Shown here piece by piece: positions 7,892-16,544 of a DNA stretch of 64,000 bases. Within the stretch, counting starts at the first letter, position 1, and each line of letters begins with the position of its first letter. This DNA comes from an uncultured Oscillospiraceae bacterium (GTDB lineage: Bacteria > Bacillota > Clostridia > Oscillospirales > Acutalibacteraceae), in assembly GCA_900545655.1 (NCBI GenBank), contig UQZY01000003.1:1-64000 (forward strand). Reading direction: 5' to 3'. Under the pieces are notes generated by a model. It saw only the letters and a list, made by a program, of their open reading frames with translations, was not told where the DNA came from and made no database searches. A program made the translations under genes and the position numbers.

Positions 7892-9171
7892 TAAAATTCC
7901 ACCAATCCCTCATCAAGTAGTTTTTGAAGTGACATCATGATACCGAACTTCGCGTGTGAAAATGTAAGTCCGCCCTGAAAATATACCGCATACGGCTCTC
8001 TTATCGGACCGTCTGCCGAAAGCTCAATCGACGAGCCCTGTACAAAAGCACCCGCAGCCATAATAACGTCGTCATTGTAGCCCGGAATAGGATACGGCAC
8101 CGGTGTAACATAACTGTCAACCGGGGCGGCGGCCTGAATACCCTTGCAGAAGGCTATCATGCGCTCGGCTGATCCGAGTTCAACCGACTGGATGATATCA
8201 TAACGTTTTTCATTTCCGGCCGGTACAACATTAAAGCCGAGACGCTCATACATATTTGCGGCAAAAATCGCACCCTTAAGCGCTCCGGCAACAACCATCG
8301 GCGACATAAAGAAGCCCTGATAAAGTCTTGTGTTAAGGTCAAGACTTGCGCCCACATCGCCGCCGATGCCCGGAGCGGTAAGCCTGTAAAAGCACCTGTC
8401 TATGAGATCCTGACGGCCGCATATGTACCCTCCGATAGGAGCCAGTCCGCCGCCCGGATTCTTTATAAGTGAACCGACTGTGAGGTCCGCGCCGACATCC
8501 GACGGCTCAATAGTTTCGACAAATTCTCCGTAACAGTTATCAACCATAACGATAACATCCGGCTTAACACTCTTTACAAATTTTATGAGTTCGCCGATCT
8601 GTTCAACAGAAAAAGTCGGTCTCATGGCATAGCCCTTTGAGCGCTGTATCTCAATAAGCTTTGTCTTTTCATTTATCGTAGCTTTTATGCCGTCATAGTC
8701 AAATGAATTATCAGGGAGAAGGTCAACCTGCCTGTAGGTCACTCCCGACTCCTTTAACGAGCCGGCACAGTCCCTTATTCCTATAACTTCTTCTAAAGTG
8801 TCATACGGTTTGCCTACCGGCGACAGTATCTCGTCGCCCGGCAAAAGGTTTGCGGAGAGAGCAACTGCCAAGGCATGTGTGCCACACGTTATCTGTCCTC
8901 TGACGATAGCCGCCTCTGTGTGAAACACAGACGCATATACCTTCTCAAGTGTGTCACGACCAAGGTCATCATGGCCGTAACCCGTGGTTCCGGCAAAGCA
9001 TGCAGCAGAAACCCTGTTCTCCTGCATCGCCTTGATGACCTTCATCTGGTTGCTCTCCGCAACACTGTCTATCTCTTTAAATCTTTCAGATAAATCCGAA
9101 AGTATTTCCTCTGAAAACTCAAGAACCTTTTTGCTAATCCCAAGCTCCAGAAACATTTTTTCGTTGTTCAT
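7891..9171 (-). CDS. Methionine gamma-lyase / aluminium-resistance family PLP enzyme
   Basis: 426 aa PLP-dependent fold-type I protein of the family often called aluminium resistance protein (PF06838). Visible marks: FAGTTGYGHDDLGRDTLE, the cofactor-stacking region GQITCGTHALAVAL, the metal/phosphate-side VDNCYGEFVE, and the Schiff-base lysine in GSLIKNPGGG. It probably cleaves or transforms a sulfur amino acid, but the true substrate of this family is unsettled. I start at ATG 9171, where GAGG is well spaced. The ATG at 9180 is too close to that site. It is cotranscribed with AbrB upstream and pnuC downstream. Confidence 0.8.
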   Translation of the reverse strand: MNNEKMFLELGISKKVLEFSEEILSDLSERFKEIDSVAESNQMKVIKAMQENRVSAACFAGTTGYGHDDLGRDTLEKVYASVFHTEAAIVRGQITCGTHALAVALSANLLPGDEILSPVGKPYDTLEEVIGIRDCAGSLKESGVTYRQVDLLPDNSFDYDGIKATINEKTKLIEIQRSKGYAMRPTFSVEQIGELIKFVKSVKPDVIVMVDNCYGEFVETIEPSDVGADLTVGSLIKNPGGGLAPIGGYICGRQDLIDRCFYRLTAPGIGGDVGASLDLNTRLYQGFFMSPMVVAGALKGAIFAANMYERLGFNVVPAGNEKRYDIIQSVELGSAERMIAFCKGIQAAAPVDSYVTPVPYPIPGYNDDVIMAAGAFVQGSSIELSADGPIREPYAVYFQGGLTFSHAKFGIMMSLQKLLDEGLVEF

Positions 9172-9236
9172 TATAAGCATCCTCTTTTGCCTTATCTTTT
9201 GGTTTGCCGCGCACCTGCGCAGGCGATTTCATTTTA

Positions 9237-9470
9237 TTACTTGTCAATATCCTTGAAAACCTTCATTGCAACCTCGCTCATAACATCCGGCTTTGTAACA
9301 ATGATTCCGGTTTTTTCGTCTCCTAAAATAAGCAATGTATCTCCTGCATTTATACCAAAGAGATCCCTTGCCTCCTTAGGAATAACTATCTGCCCCTTTT
9401 CGCCTACCTTTGCAGTGCCGAAAATATGCTTCCCGTTGGGAAGTCCCAGTACATGTTTACCCCCGGGCAT
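9237..9470 (-). CDS. AbrB/MazE/SpoVT-like DNA-binding protein
   Basis: 77 aa. The swapped-hairpin DNA-binding fold is clear from GTAKVGEKGQIVIPKEAR followed by DLFGINAGDTLLILGD. It has an unusual 17-residue Gly/Pro/His-rich N-terminal extension before the fold. A run of G residues (AAAGGGGG) provides the ribosome site. The TTG one codon upstream at 9473 is an equally possible start. Such dimers are transition-state regulators or antitoxins, but no toxin gene is adjacent, so a local or global regulator is likelier. It is the first gene of the lyase/pnuC operon. Confidence 0.8.
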   Translation of the reverse strand: MPGGKHVLGLPNGKHIFGTAKVGEKGQIVIPKEARDLFGINAGDTLLILGDEKTGIIVTKPDVMSEVAMKVFKDIDK

Positions 9471-9572
9471 CAAATAATTCCCCCTTTAACTGTCGTTTTG
9501 TAATCATACATTTCCTACAAGTATAACTTTAGCAACTCACAAAGTCAACTTAATTATCGCTGTTTTACAAAA

Positions 9573-9600
9573 AAACACACCGCCGAGCAGCGGTGTGTTT
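9573..9600 (-). terminator. Terminator of the YdcF-family gene
   Basis: An 11-bp perfect stem (AAACACACCGC and complement) followed by a U run on the minus strand, 18 bases past the stop codon. Confidence 0.85.
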
Positions 9601-9617
9601 GACAAATATTTTCCCTT

Positions 9618-10400
9618 CTAAAACACCCATTGATAGATAATTCCGTAAAGCTCACGTACATAATATGTGGGTAAAAGCCAAAATGCAGTGCAAGCGGGGA
9701 CGGATGAGTGCGCAAGACCGAGCTCGTTTGCAATAAGTCCTGCTCTGTAAAGATGAAATTCGTTTGAAACTATCGCTATTTCTGACGGAAGACCTTCTTT
9801 CTTGATTATTTCCCCGGAAAACTTCAAATTCTCTCTCGTGGAAGTGGACTTATCCTCCTTGTAAAGCCTGTCCGGAGAAATCCCCTTGTTCGCAAGATAT
9901 CTGTACATGCACTCGGCCTCCGGTATTTCCTCGTTTTTCCCCTGTCCGCCGGATAAAATACATGCGGAATCCGGATTTTCAATGAGGTATTCATATGCTG
10001 CATCAAGTCTTTCGGTAAGCATAAGGCTGGGCTTTTCACCCGGCATCACACGACAACCCAGAACAACAACCGTTGAGTTTTTCTCGGGCTTGTCCGTTGC
10101 CGCCTTAACCATCAGACCCGTTTCTACGACTATAAGAGCGAGAACGACGGAAAGTATTCCGCTCATAACCCTTACAACAATTTTTCCGTTTCCTGACTCC
10201 CTTGTATTTTTAAGCTTAAATCTTATATCCTTACTTCTGTATCCGTAAATGAAAAGCGCAACAAAGACAATCATTCCCGTGATATTTCCGAGGTTGATTG
10301 AACCGTACATAATAAGCGGCATAAGAAACCAGAGAAATCCCACTACTCCGAAAATCATCATTGCCACGTGAGCATCCCCTTTCGCAAACATATCTCCCAT
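9618..10400 (-). CDS. YdcF/SanA (DUF218) family membrane protein
   Basis: 260 aa. Three hydrophobic segments lie in the first 100 residues, followed by an extracytoplasmic DUF218 domain. Typical marks are VVVLGCRVMPGEKPS, LTERLDAAYEYL, ILSGGQG, EAECMYRYLANKGI and the STSTRENL motif. Family members affect envelope integrity and polysaccharide metabolism, but their chemistry is not established. The ribosome site of the chosen ATG is poor. It stands alone between two terminators. Confidence 0.8.
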   Translation of the reverse strand: MGDMFAKGDAHVAMMIFGVVGFLWFLMPLIMYGSINLGNITGMIVFVALFIYGYRSKDIRFKLKNTRESGNGKIVVRVMSGILSVVLALIVVETGLMVKAATDKPEKNSTVVVLGCRVMPGEKPSLMLTERLDAAYEYLIENPDSACILSGGQGKNEEIPEAECMYRYLANKGISPDRLYKEDKSTSTRENLKFSGEIIKKEGLPSEIAIVSNEFHLYRAGLIANELGLAHSSVPACTAFWLLPTYYVRELYGIIYQWVF

Positions 10401-10462
10401 TATTTACAAATGATATTCTACACTCCTAAAACAACGCAACGTCTACAGCAATATTACAAAAA

Positions 10463-10493
10463 AATTAAAGTCCCGACTAACGGGACTTTAATT
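10463..10493 (-). terminator. Terminator of the liv-type ABC transporter operon
   Basis: A 13-bp perfect inverted repeat (AATTAAAGTCCCG) with a 5-base loop, followed by a U run on the minus strand, just past livF. Confidence 0.85.
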
Positions 10494-10511
10494 CGTCATT
10501 TTAAGCCAAAA

Positions 10512-11225
10512 TCACTTTGTCTTTCCGAGATATGCCTCTTTGATTGACTCATCATTAAGAAGCTCAATACCGGTGCCCTCTTTGGTGATATTTCCGGTTT
10601 CAAGGACATATGCCCAGTCGGCAATCTTAAGAGCCATGTTTGCGTTCTGCTCGATAAGGAGAACCGTGATACCTGCCTTGTTTATGGTCGTGATGATATC
10701 AAAAATATCCTTTACGACAAGCGGAGCAAGTCCAAGAGACGGTTCATCCATCATTATGAGCTTCGGTCGGCTCATGAGAGCGCGTCCAACCGCAAGCATC
10801 TGCTGTTCTCCGCCCGAAAGAGTCCCGGCAAGCTGCCAATGTCTTTCCTTAAGGCGCGGGAACAAAGAATAAACATACTCAATATCCGGCTTCAGATCAT
10901 CCTTACGGAGATACGCGCCGATTTTCAGATTTTCGAGAACGGTAAGGTTCGGAAATACACGTCTTCCCTCCGGAACAAGTGTTACACCCTTGGCAACAAT
11001 CTTATCAGGTGAAAGACCTACGATATTTTCACCGCCGAGAAGTATCTCTCCACGCTGCGGCTTCACAATACCGGAAACCGTACGAAGGGTGGTTGATTTT
11101 CCGGCTCCGTTCGCACCGATAAGCGTAACGATTTTTCCTTCCGGAACGTTTATGGAAACATCCTCAACTGCGGTAATTCCGCCGAAACGTACCTGTAAAT
11201 TTTTTATTTCAAGCAAATCACTCAT
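10512..11225 (-). CDS. livF: Branched-chain amino acid-type ABC transporter ATP-binding protein LivF
   Basis: 237-aa ATPase of the HAAT importer family. Walker A is GANGAGKST, the signature is LSGGEQQML, Walker B is PKLIMMDEPSLGL and the switch histidine region is LIEQN, all in the LivF arrangement. I take ATG 11225 rather than an upstream start. It gives the conserved N-terminus MSDLLEIKNLQVRFGG and an 8-base overlap with livG, the usual coupling. It powers import together with LivG. Confidence 0.92.
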   Translation of the reverse strand: MSDLLEIKNLQVRFGGITAVEDVSINVPEGKIVTLIGANGAGKSTTLRTVSGIVKPQRGEILLGGENIVGLSPDKIVAKGVTLVPEGRRVFPNLTVLENLKIGAYLRKDDLKPDIEYVYSLFPRLKERHWQLAGTLSGGEQQMLAVGRALMSRPKLIMMDEPSLGLAPLVVKDIFDIITTINKAGITVLLIEQNANMALKIADWAYVLETGNITKEGTGIELLNDESIKEAYLGKTK

Positions 11226-12069
11226 CTTCAGCCACCCCCAGATAAGCGTCGATAACCCTTTGGTTCGACTGAATCTCAGCAGGAACGCCCTGTGCAATTT
11301 CCTTACCGAAATCAATAACGTAAATTCTGTCTGAGATATCCATTACAAGATTCATATGATGTTCAATGAGGAGAATTGTAAGATCAAATTTGTCACGAAT
11401 AAAGTGGATAAACTCAGTCAGCTCCGCCGTCTCTTGCGGGTTCATACCTGCAGCAGGCTCATCAAGAAGAAGAAGCGTCGGATTTGTAGCAAGAGCACGT
11501 GCAATCTCAAGTTTTCTCTGCTTACCGTAGGGAAGACTTGTTGCAAGCTCATCCTTTACGTCTGACAGGTCAACAAGGTCAAGGAGCTCCATTGTTTCCT
11601 TACGCATCTTGGCCTCTTCCTTGTAGTTCAGGCGAAGAGTTGCAGTGAAAACGTTTGAAGTCCTGCGAAGATGCTTTGCCGTCAAAACATTTTCAAAAAC
11701 GGTCATCGAATTGAAAAGTCTGATATTTTGGAAAGTTCTCGCCATACCGAGCCTTGTGAGCTGATCGGGAGTTTTTGTTATTCTATGCGTGTACTTTCCG
11801 TTATTTTCACCTGCGTAGAGTTTTTTCATCTTTCCCTGCGGATGATTTTCTATAACCTTTTCACCGTTAAAGAAAATGGCACCGTTTGTTGGCTCATAAA
11901 CACCTGTTATAGCGTTAAAAGCTGTTGTCTTTCCCGCACCGTTAGGTCCGATAAGAGCAACTATCTCATGCTCGTTTACGTCCATCGTGAGGTTGTCAAC
12001 GGCAACAACGCCGCCGAACTGCATGGTAACATCCGAAAGACGAAGAATATTTTTCTTTTCCGCCATCAT
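11218..12069 (-). CDS. livG: Branched-chain amino acid-type ABC transporter ATP-binding protein LivG
   Basis: 283-aa ATPase partner of LivF. Walker A GPNGAGKTT, signature LPYGKQRKLEIARAL, Walker B PTLLLLDEPAAGMNP and LLIEHHM are present. About 25 extra residues lie between the Walker A region and TRLGMARTFQN, an insertion seen in clostridial LivG-type proteins, which makes it longer than enteric LivG. The start codon overlaps the livM stop (ATGA). The C-terminal GVPAEIQSNQRVIDAYLG is typical. Confidence 0.92.
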   Translation of the reverse strand: MMAEKKNILRLSDVTMQFGGVVAVDNLTMDVNEHEIVALIGPNGAGKTTAFNAITGVYEPTNGAIFFNGEKVIENHPQGKMKKLYAGENNGKYTHRITKTPDQLTRLGMARTFQNIRLFNSMTVFENVLTAKHLRRTSNVFTATLRLNYKEEAKMRKETMELLDLVDLSDVKDELATSLPYGKQRKLEIARALATNPTLLLLDEPAAGMNPQETAELTEFIHFIRDKFDLTILLIEHHMNLVMDISDRIYVIDFGKEIAQGVPAEIQSNQRVIDAYLGVAEDE

Positions 12070-13184
12070 CCCTCACCGCCTTTCAGCGCCATATCCTCGG
12101 GCGATGTATCCTTTTTCTTTGTAAAAAGTTTTTTTATCTTAACAAACCCGTCATATACGGAAATCTCTCTCGTTCCCATGATACCCTTTCTGAAGAAGAG
12201 AACTACTATCATGATGAGAACAGAGAATACAACCATACGGAATCCGGGTCCGAGGAGAGGTATCTTTTTTCCTGCCTCCGTAAACGTTTCAAGGTCAAGG
12301 AACTTAAGCCACCACTCACTGCTTGCATAATAAATAAATGCTGCTATAACAGAGCCCGATACCGAGCCGATACCGCCTATAACAACAACCAGAAGAATCT
12401 GATAAGTCATTGCAGCGGTGAATGATACGGATGAAACGGCAGAGTTACACATAGCAAGCATGGCACCCGCTATACCACAGAAGAAGGAACTTATGATAAA
12501 CGAAAGTCTCTTGTGGTGAGCAAGGTTTATTCCCATAGCCTCAGCAGCAACCTCATCATCACGAATAGCCTTAAAAGCACGTCCGTACGTTGAGTTAATA
12601 AGTAAAACGATTATAAATATACAAACTCCCGCAATAGCGGCATATACAAGGATGCTTTTCGGAGCCGTAAACGAGTTTATAGGGTCGGGGCCGTTTGTAA
12701 CAGGTCCGAAATCCTGAAGTTGAACTATACCTCTTACTATTTCGGCAAACCCGAGAGTCGCAATAGCAAGATAGTCACTCTTAAGTCTCAAAACGGGAAG
12801 ACCGATAAGCCATGCGAAGAACGCCGCTACAAGACCCGCAAGAATAAGACCTACAACCAGCGGAAGCTGGAATGTGATAAGGCTGTCGCCATAGTTCCTG
12901 TAAACCGTATGGCGCATATCCGTCGGGATTGTGAAAACAGCGTATGTGTACGCACCAAGCAGCATAAAGCCTGCCTGACCCAGGGAAAAGAGACCCGTGA
13001 AGCCGTTAAGAAGGTTCATGGAAACGGCTGCAAGAGTGAAGGTACATACCTTACGGAGAACCGAGAACCACATAGAGGTCGGCTCTGCAGTATACTGAAT
13101 GGTAACCATGATTGCAAAAATCACGGCTACAAGTCCGAGGTTGCAAATTGTTCTTTTGTTTTTGTCCCAAAATGTATTTTTCAT
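12066..13184 (-). CDS. livM: Branched-chain amino acid-type ABC transporter permease LivM
   Basis: 372-aa inner-membrane permease with about ten hydrophobic segments. It carries the LivM hallmarks NLLNGFTGLFSLGQAGFM near residue 60, DYLAIATLGFAEIVRG in the middle, and the cytoplasmic EAA-like loop GRAFKAIRDDEVAAEAMGIN that docks the ATPases. The C-terminal 25 residues are charged. It forms the channel with LivH. Spacing to livH is 2 bases. Confidence 0.92.
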   Translation of the reverse strand: MKNTFWDKNKRTICNLGLVAVIFAIMVTIQYTAEPTSMWFSVLRKVCTFTLAAVSMNLLNGFTGLFSLGQAGFMLLGAYTYAVFTIPTDMRHTVYRNYGDSLITFQLPLVVGLILAGLVAAFFAWLIGLPVLRLKSDYLAIATLGFAEIVRGIVQLQDFGPVTNGPDPINSFTAPKSILVYAAIAGVCIFIIVLLINSTYGRAFKAIRDDEVAAEAMGINLAHHKRLSFIISSFFCGIAGAMLAMCNSAVSSVSFTAAMTYQILLVVVIGGIGSVSGSVIAAFIYYASSEWWLKFLDLETFTEAGKKIPLLGPGFRMVVFSVLIMIVVLFFRKGIMGTREISVYDGFVKIKKLFTKKKDTSPEDMALKGGEG

Positions 13185-13186
13185 AA

Positions 13187-14068
13187 TTACACCTTCTCCG
13201 TAGTCTTCTCGCCGAAGATACCTGTAGGTTTAACAACGAGAATAATGATAAGAAGTGCAAAAGAAATAACATCCGAGAAGTCCGAAAGGCCTACAGCCTT
13301 TGCCAGACTTTCAACAACCCCGATGATAAGCGCACCTACAACTGCGCCCGGAACAGAACCTATTCCTCCTACAACGGCTGCAATAAATGCTTTGATACCG
13401 GGTGTCGTACCTGCCAGATGGTTTACACCGGTATTCTTTGCAAAGTAGAGAATCGAACCTACGGCAGCAAGGAATGCACCAATTGCAAATGTTATTGAAA
13501 TTACACGATTGATTTTTACACCCATGAGCTGTGACGTTTCAAAATCCTTTGAAACCGCGCGCATGGACATACCGAACTTTGTATGATTGATAACGAGGAC
13601 AAGAGCAATCATAAGCACGACTGCAACTATAGGTGAAATGAAAACGGTAAGTTTGTCTTTTACACCGAACAGCCTCACGCTTTCACCTATCAAGGGTATG
13701 TCGGGAAACTGCTTTGAAAGTCCTCCGGTGATATATGCTACGAGGTTTTGGAGCAAATAAGAAACACCGATGGCTGAAATCATAACGGACATTCGCGGAG
13801 CCTGTCTGAGCGGCGAATATGCACACTTTTCAATAAGATAACCTATAAAGACCGTGAGAACGATCATTATGATTAATGAAAACCAGATAGGCATGGTAGG
13901 AAAACTTGCACAAAGGTATATAAGCATAATACCCGAAAGCATGAACAAGTCACCGTGAGCGAAGTTGATAAGCTTCAAAATACCGTATACCATCGTGTAT
14001 CCTATGGCTACAAGAGCGTACTGTCCGCCCGTTGCAAAGCCTCTTATAAGATACGGAACAATATTCAT
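13187..14068 (-). CDS. livH: Branched-chain amino acid-type ABC transporter permease LivH
   Basis: 293-aa permease with about eight membrane segments. Typical LivH stretches are GYTMVYGILKLINFAHGDLFM near the N-terminus, GMSMRAVSKDFETSQLMGV (ATPase-docking loop) and KAFIAAVVGGIGSVPGAVVG. I start at ATG 14068, where AAAGG lies about 10 bases upstream. The longer ORF start at 14110 adds a 14-residue hydrophobic leader that the family lacks. The substrate-binding protein gene ends 81 bases upstream. Confidence 0.9.
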   Translation of the reverse strand: MNIVPYLIRGFATGGQYALVAIGYTMVYGILKLINFAHGDLFMLSGIMLIYLCASFPTMPIWFSLIIMIVLTVFIGYLIEKCAYSPLRQAPRMSVMISAIGVSYLLQNLVAYITGGLSKQFPDIPLIGESVRLFGVKDKLTVFISPIVAVVLMIALVLVINHTKFGMSMRAVSKDFETSQLMGVKINRVISITFAIGAFLAAVGSILYFAKNTGVNHLAGTTPGIKAFIAAVVGGIGSVPGAVVGALIIGVVESLAKAVGLSDFSDVISFALLIIILVVKPTGIFGEKTTEKV

Positions 14069-14149
14069 AAAAAAAATACCTTTCAAACTCAAAAAGTACG
14101 GCGGGAACAAAGCCCACCGTACTTAAATGAACTTTTAATTCAAGACTTA

Positions 14150-15433
14150 TTACTTGCTGTTGATGAGGTCAAAAGCAAAGTTTGCCATTACTGTTCCCTG
14201 GAACGGATCAAGGAAGCAGGTACGGAAGTAATAGTCGTGACCTTCGGTAACAGATGCGTTTGTGCATGAGATACCGATTGCAGGAAGCTTTGCGTTTTCA
14301 AATGTCTCGGCAGCTGCGATTGATACGCCGGAGCCGTATGAGCCAAGAGAAATAAGAGCTTTTTCATCTACAATCTTTGAAGCAGCAGCAACTGCGTTCT
14401 CATCAAGTGAACTGTTATCTGAAAGGTAAAGCTTTACGGTATACTCGTTATCACCGATCTTAATCTTGTTGTCAAGAGAATTTGCATATGTGATTCCGAT
14501 AACTTCCTGTTTACCGCCTGCGGCATTGTCGCCTGATGTCGGCTCGTAGATACCTATTGTGATTGTTTTTGAAGCCTTATCAAGAGCTATACCTTTAACG
14601 TCACCGTAGTCATGAGCGGATGCCTGTGTTGCATCGTTCTTGATTGTCTGAAGTTTTACAAAGTTGAACTTACCGTCGCCTGCCTGCTTTATGTATGCAC
14701 TGTCTTTTATTGCGTCGCCGTTTTTATCAAACTGAAGTGTTCCGGCAACACCGTTTTCATAGGTAAGAGTCCAGAGAGCCTTTGCAACGTCAACAGAGGT
14801 AAGGTTCTCTCCCTTTTCCTGTGCAGCAGCACGGATAGCAGCCATTGCAACGTTATATGCGTCAAAACCGAGAGCAGAAACTGCTGCAACGATGTCATTG
14901 CCGCCGTTCATGTCATAATAGTTCTTGTTGTCGTTAAGCCATTTTTTAAAGCCCTTAACAAAATCAGATGCTGCTGTTGAACTTGAATCATTTTCGTCAA
15001 AGAAAGTTGAGCAATATACTTTGAGGTCTGTTCCTTTTACAGCATCAAGGATAACCGATGACTCCCACGTGTCTCCTGCAAGGATAGGACACTCAACACC
15101 GAGGTCATCTGCGTTCTTGAGGAAGTTTGCGGCAACAGTTGTTGAGTTAGGGGAAAAGATAACGTCAGCCTTGTTGTCGAGTGCTTTCTGAAGGTAGTCT
15201 GAGAAGTTTGTTGTGTTCTTCGGGAAGGTCTCCATGATAACGGTACCGCCCTGCTTCTCAAAAGCTGTCTTAAAGTTGTTTGCAAGACCGAGCGAATAAG
15301 TGTCGCCTTTTTCAGCGATTACATACGCAACGGCTCCTGTCTTCTTGCCTGAGTCTTTGTCTGAGTTTCCGCCGCATGCAACGAGCGCAAAGCACATACA
15401 AACAGCAAGAACTAAAGCAATGATTCTTTTCAT
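14150..15433 (-). CDS. ABC transporter substrate-binding lipoprotein (Peripla_BP_6), circularly permuted
   Basis: 427 aa. Residues 1-20 are a lipoprotein signal peptide with lipobox LVAC (Cys20). The mature protein has the parts of a LivK-type type I binding protein in the wrong order. Residues 33 to about 265 match the segment that normally follows the first hinge (AVAYVIAEKGDTYSLGL, ADVIFSPNSTTVAANFL, CPILAGDTWES, VSALGFDAYNVAMAAI, AGTLQFDKNGDAI, GKFNFVKLQ). A linker of about 25 residues follows. Residues 291-427 then match the normal N-terminal segment (ITIGIYEPTSGDNAAGG, DNSSLDENAVAAASKIVDE, LPAIGISCTNASVTEG, YYFRTCFLDPFQGTVMA). The reading frame is continuous, with a strong ribosome site (GGAGGAG) and a strong promoter, so it appears to be a functional permuted protein. 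It should deliver ligand to LivHMGF. The ligand is unknown. Confidence 0.88.
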   Translation of the reverse strand: MKRIIALVLAVCMCFALVACGGNSDKDSGKKTGAVAYVIAEKGDTYSLGLANNFKTAFEKQGGTVIMETFPKNTTNFSDYLQKALDNKADVIFSPNSTTVAANFLKNADDLGVECPILAGDTWESSVILDAVKGTDLKVYCSTFFDENDSSSTAASDFVKGFKKWLNDNKNYYDMNGGNDIVAAVSALGFDAYNVAMAAIRAAAQEKGENLTSVDVAKALWTLTYENGVAGTLQFDKNGDAIKDSAYIKQAGDGKFNFVKLQTIKNDATQASAHDYGDVKGIALDKASKTITIGIYEPTSGDNAAGGKQEVIGITYANSLDNKIKIGDNEYTVKLYLSDNSSLDENAVAAASKIVDEKALISLGSYGSGVSIAAAETFENAKLPAIGISCTNASVTEGHDYYFRTCFLDPFQGTVMANFAFDLINSK

Positions 15434-15540
15434 TTTTAATTCTCCTCCGAATTAAATTTTTTGTGTTTCCACCTAAGTTCATTTCAATATTTTTTAACCG
15501 TATTAAGATGTTTAATATCAAAATAAAATAAGACGAACCA

Positions 15541-15570
15541 ATTATACAACAAATACACAGTCTTAGTCAA
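15541..15570 (-). promoter_or_regulatory. Promoter of the liv-type transporter operon
   Basis: TTGACT (565-570 of the 15 kb block), an 18-base spacer and a perfect TATAAT (15541-15546). A leader of about 100 bases separates it from the binding-protein start. I see no convincing riboswitch fold in it. Confidence 0.7.
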
Positions 15571-15573
15571 TTT

Positions 15574-15609
15574 AAAAGTGCCTGAAACACAGAGTTTTCA
15601 GACACTTTT
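15574..15609 (-). terminator. Probable terminator of the TetR gene
   Basis: AAAAGTG/CACTTTT outer arms and CTGAAA/TTTCAG inner arms with one mismatch between them. The U run is short on the minus strand. Confidence 0.55.
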
Positions 15610-15661
15610 GACATTTTCAATATAAAATTATTCAAATTTTGGGCTTTACGCACTAAGCCTT

Positions 15662-16357
15662 TCATCCCATCTTATTTTGTTCCTTAAGCTTTTCGATATC
15701 CTCATGGCTGAAATAAAAAGCGGATTCAAGAAACTTAAGAAGCTCTTTCACCATTTTTTCATCATCATCAAAGATATCCTCTCCGCAGTATATCCTGAGT
15801 CTCTCACGGCAGTAATCACAGGTATAGGAAAACTGAAGGGTCATAAGAAGTGAATCAAAGAAAAAAGCAAACATACGCAGATCACAGTCAGGGCGTATAT
15901 CCCCATTTTCCCTTGCTTTTTCGAGAAAGTCCGCATATGCCCTTGAAGATATGGTTTCTATCCTTTCAGCAAGTCCTCTGGCTCTTTCCGAAGCCGACAT
16001 ACGTGTTATCTCATTGTAGAGCTTTACGTATTTCGAGTCTGTAGCGGAGGTTGCCTGAATCGCACGTATAAGCTTTTCGGCACGTACAAGAAGCTTATCA
16101 TCGGAATTTACTACGCTGCTTATTATCTCCTCGAGCGTCATTATGGCATCATCAACACAGGTAAGAAAAAAATCCTCCTTTGTGTCAAAATACTTGTATA
16201 GGAGACCTACTGAAACTCCCGCTTTTTTTGCTATGATATTTACATTGGCTCTCTCAAATCCATGTGTGGAAAACTCATTGATTCCCGCTTGAATGACCGC
16301 GTTTTTATTTTTTTCATCCGCGCGCTCAAATGCAGGTTTGTGATGTACTTTATTCAT
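15662..16357 (-). CDS. TetR/AcrR family transcriptional regulator
   Basis: 231 aa. The N-terminal helix-turn-helix is clear: KNAVIQAGINEFSTHGF, then VNIIAKKAGVSVGLLYKYF, then DTKEDFF. The C-terminal ligand domain is variable and not assignable. I start at ATG 16357 (GGAGAG upstream). The longer ORF reads through the gene's own promoter and operator. A perfect 14-bp palindrome lies between promoter and start codon, so self-repression is likely. Other targets may be the neighbouring transporter or the M28 peptidase gene. No such palindrome was noticed there. Confidence 0.88.
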   Translation of the reverse strand: MNKVHHKPAFERADEKNKNAVIQAGINEFSTHGFERANVNIIAKKAGVSVGLLYKYFDTKEDFFLTCVDDAIMTLEEIISSVVNSDDKLLVRAEKLIRAIQATSATDSKYVKLYNEITRMSASERARGLAERIETISSRAYADFLEKARENGDIRPDCDLRMFAFFFDSLLMTLQFSYTCDYCRERLRIYCGEDIFDDDEKMVKELLKFLESAFYFSHEDIEKLKEQNKMG

Positions 16358-16374
16358 TTTTATCTCTCCATTTG

Positions 16375-16388
16375 TGAGCAATTGCTCA
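16375..16388. promoter_or_regulatory. Probable TetR operator (14-bp palindrome)
   Basis: TGAGCAATTGCTCA is a perfect palindrome between the -10 element and the ribosome site of the TetR gene, close to the expected transcription start. Position and symmetry fit autorepression by the adjacent regulator. Confidence 0.65.
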
Positions 16389-16397
16389 TCTGGTAAG

Positions 16398-16426
16398 ATT
16401 GTACCAATAACACCCATTGTTTTCAA
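16398..16426 (-). promoter_or_regulatory. Promoter of the TetR gene
   Basis: TTGAAA (16421-16426), a 17-base spacer and TACAAT (16398-16403) with an upstream TGG extended -10. Confidence 0.65.
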
Positions 16427-16445
16427 TGCTTTTTTAGAAAGAAAA

Positions 16446-16477
16446 ATGCATAACAGGCTTTTACACCTGTTATGCAT
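16446..16477 (-). terminator. Terminator of the M28 peptidase gene
   Basis: A 12-bp perfect stem ATGCATAACAGG with its complement and an 8-base loop, followed by UUUUU on the minus strand. Confidence 0.85.
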
Positions 16478-16544
16478 CCTGTTTAACGATTTATTGAGCA
16501 ATACCGGCTGATAGCAGCCTGTTTACTTAATAGCAATACCGAAA

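Noticed and set aside
10512..11315. Longer livF start at 11315
   Set aside because: It would overlap livG by about 100 bases. The ATG at 11225 restores the family N-terminus and an 8-base overlap.
12720..13448. 242-codon open frame on the plus strand across livM and livH
   Set aside because: It spans two well-conserved permease genes on the other strand, and the translation has no recognisable family and no ribosome site.
15434..15540. Riboswitch in the leader of the liv-type transporter
   Set aside because: The ~100-base leader is A/T-rich with no stable stems or known aptamer signature that I could find.
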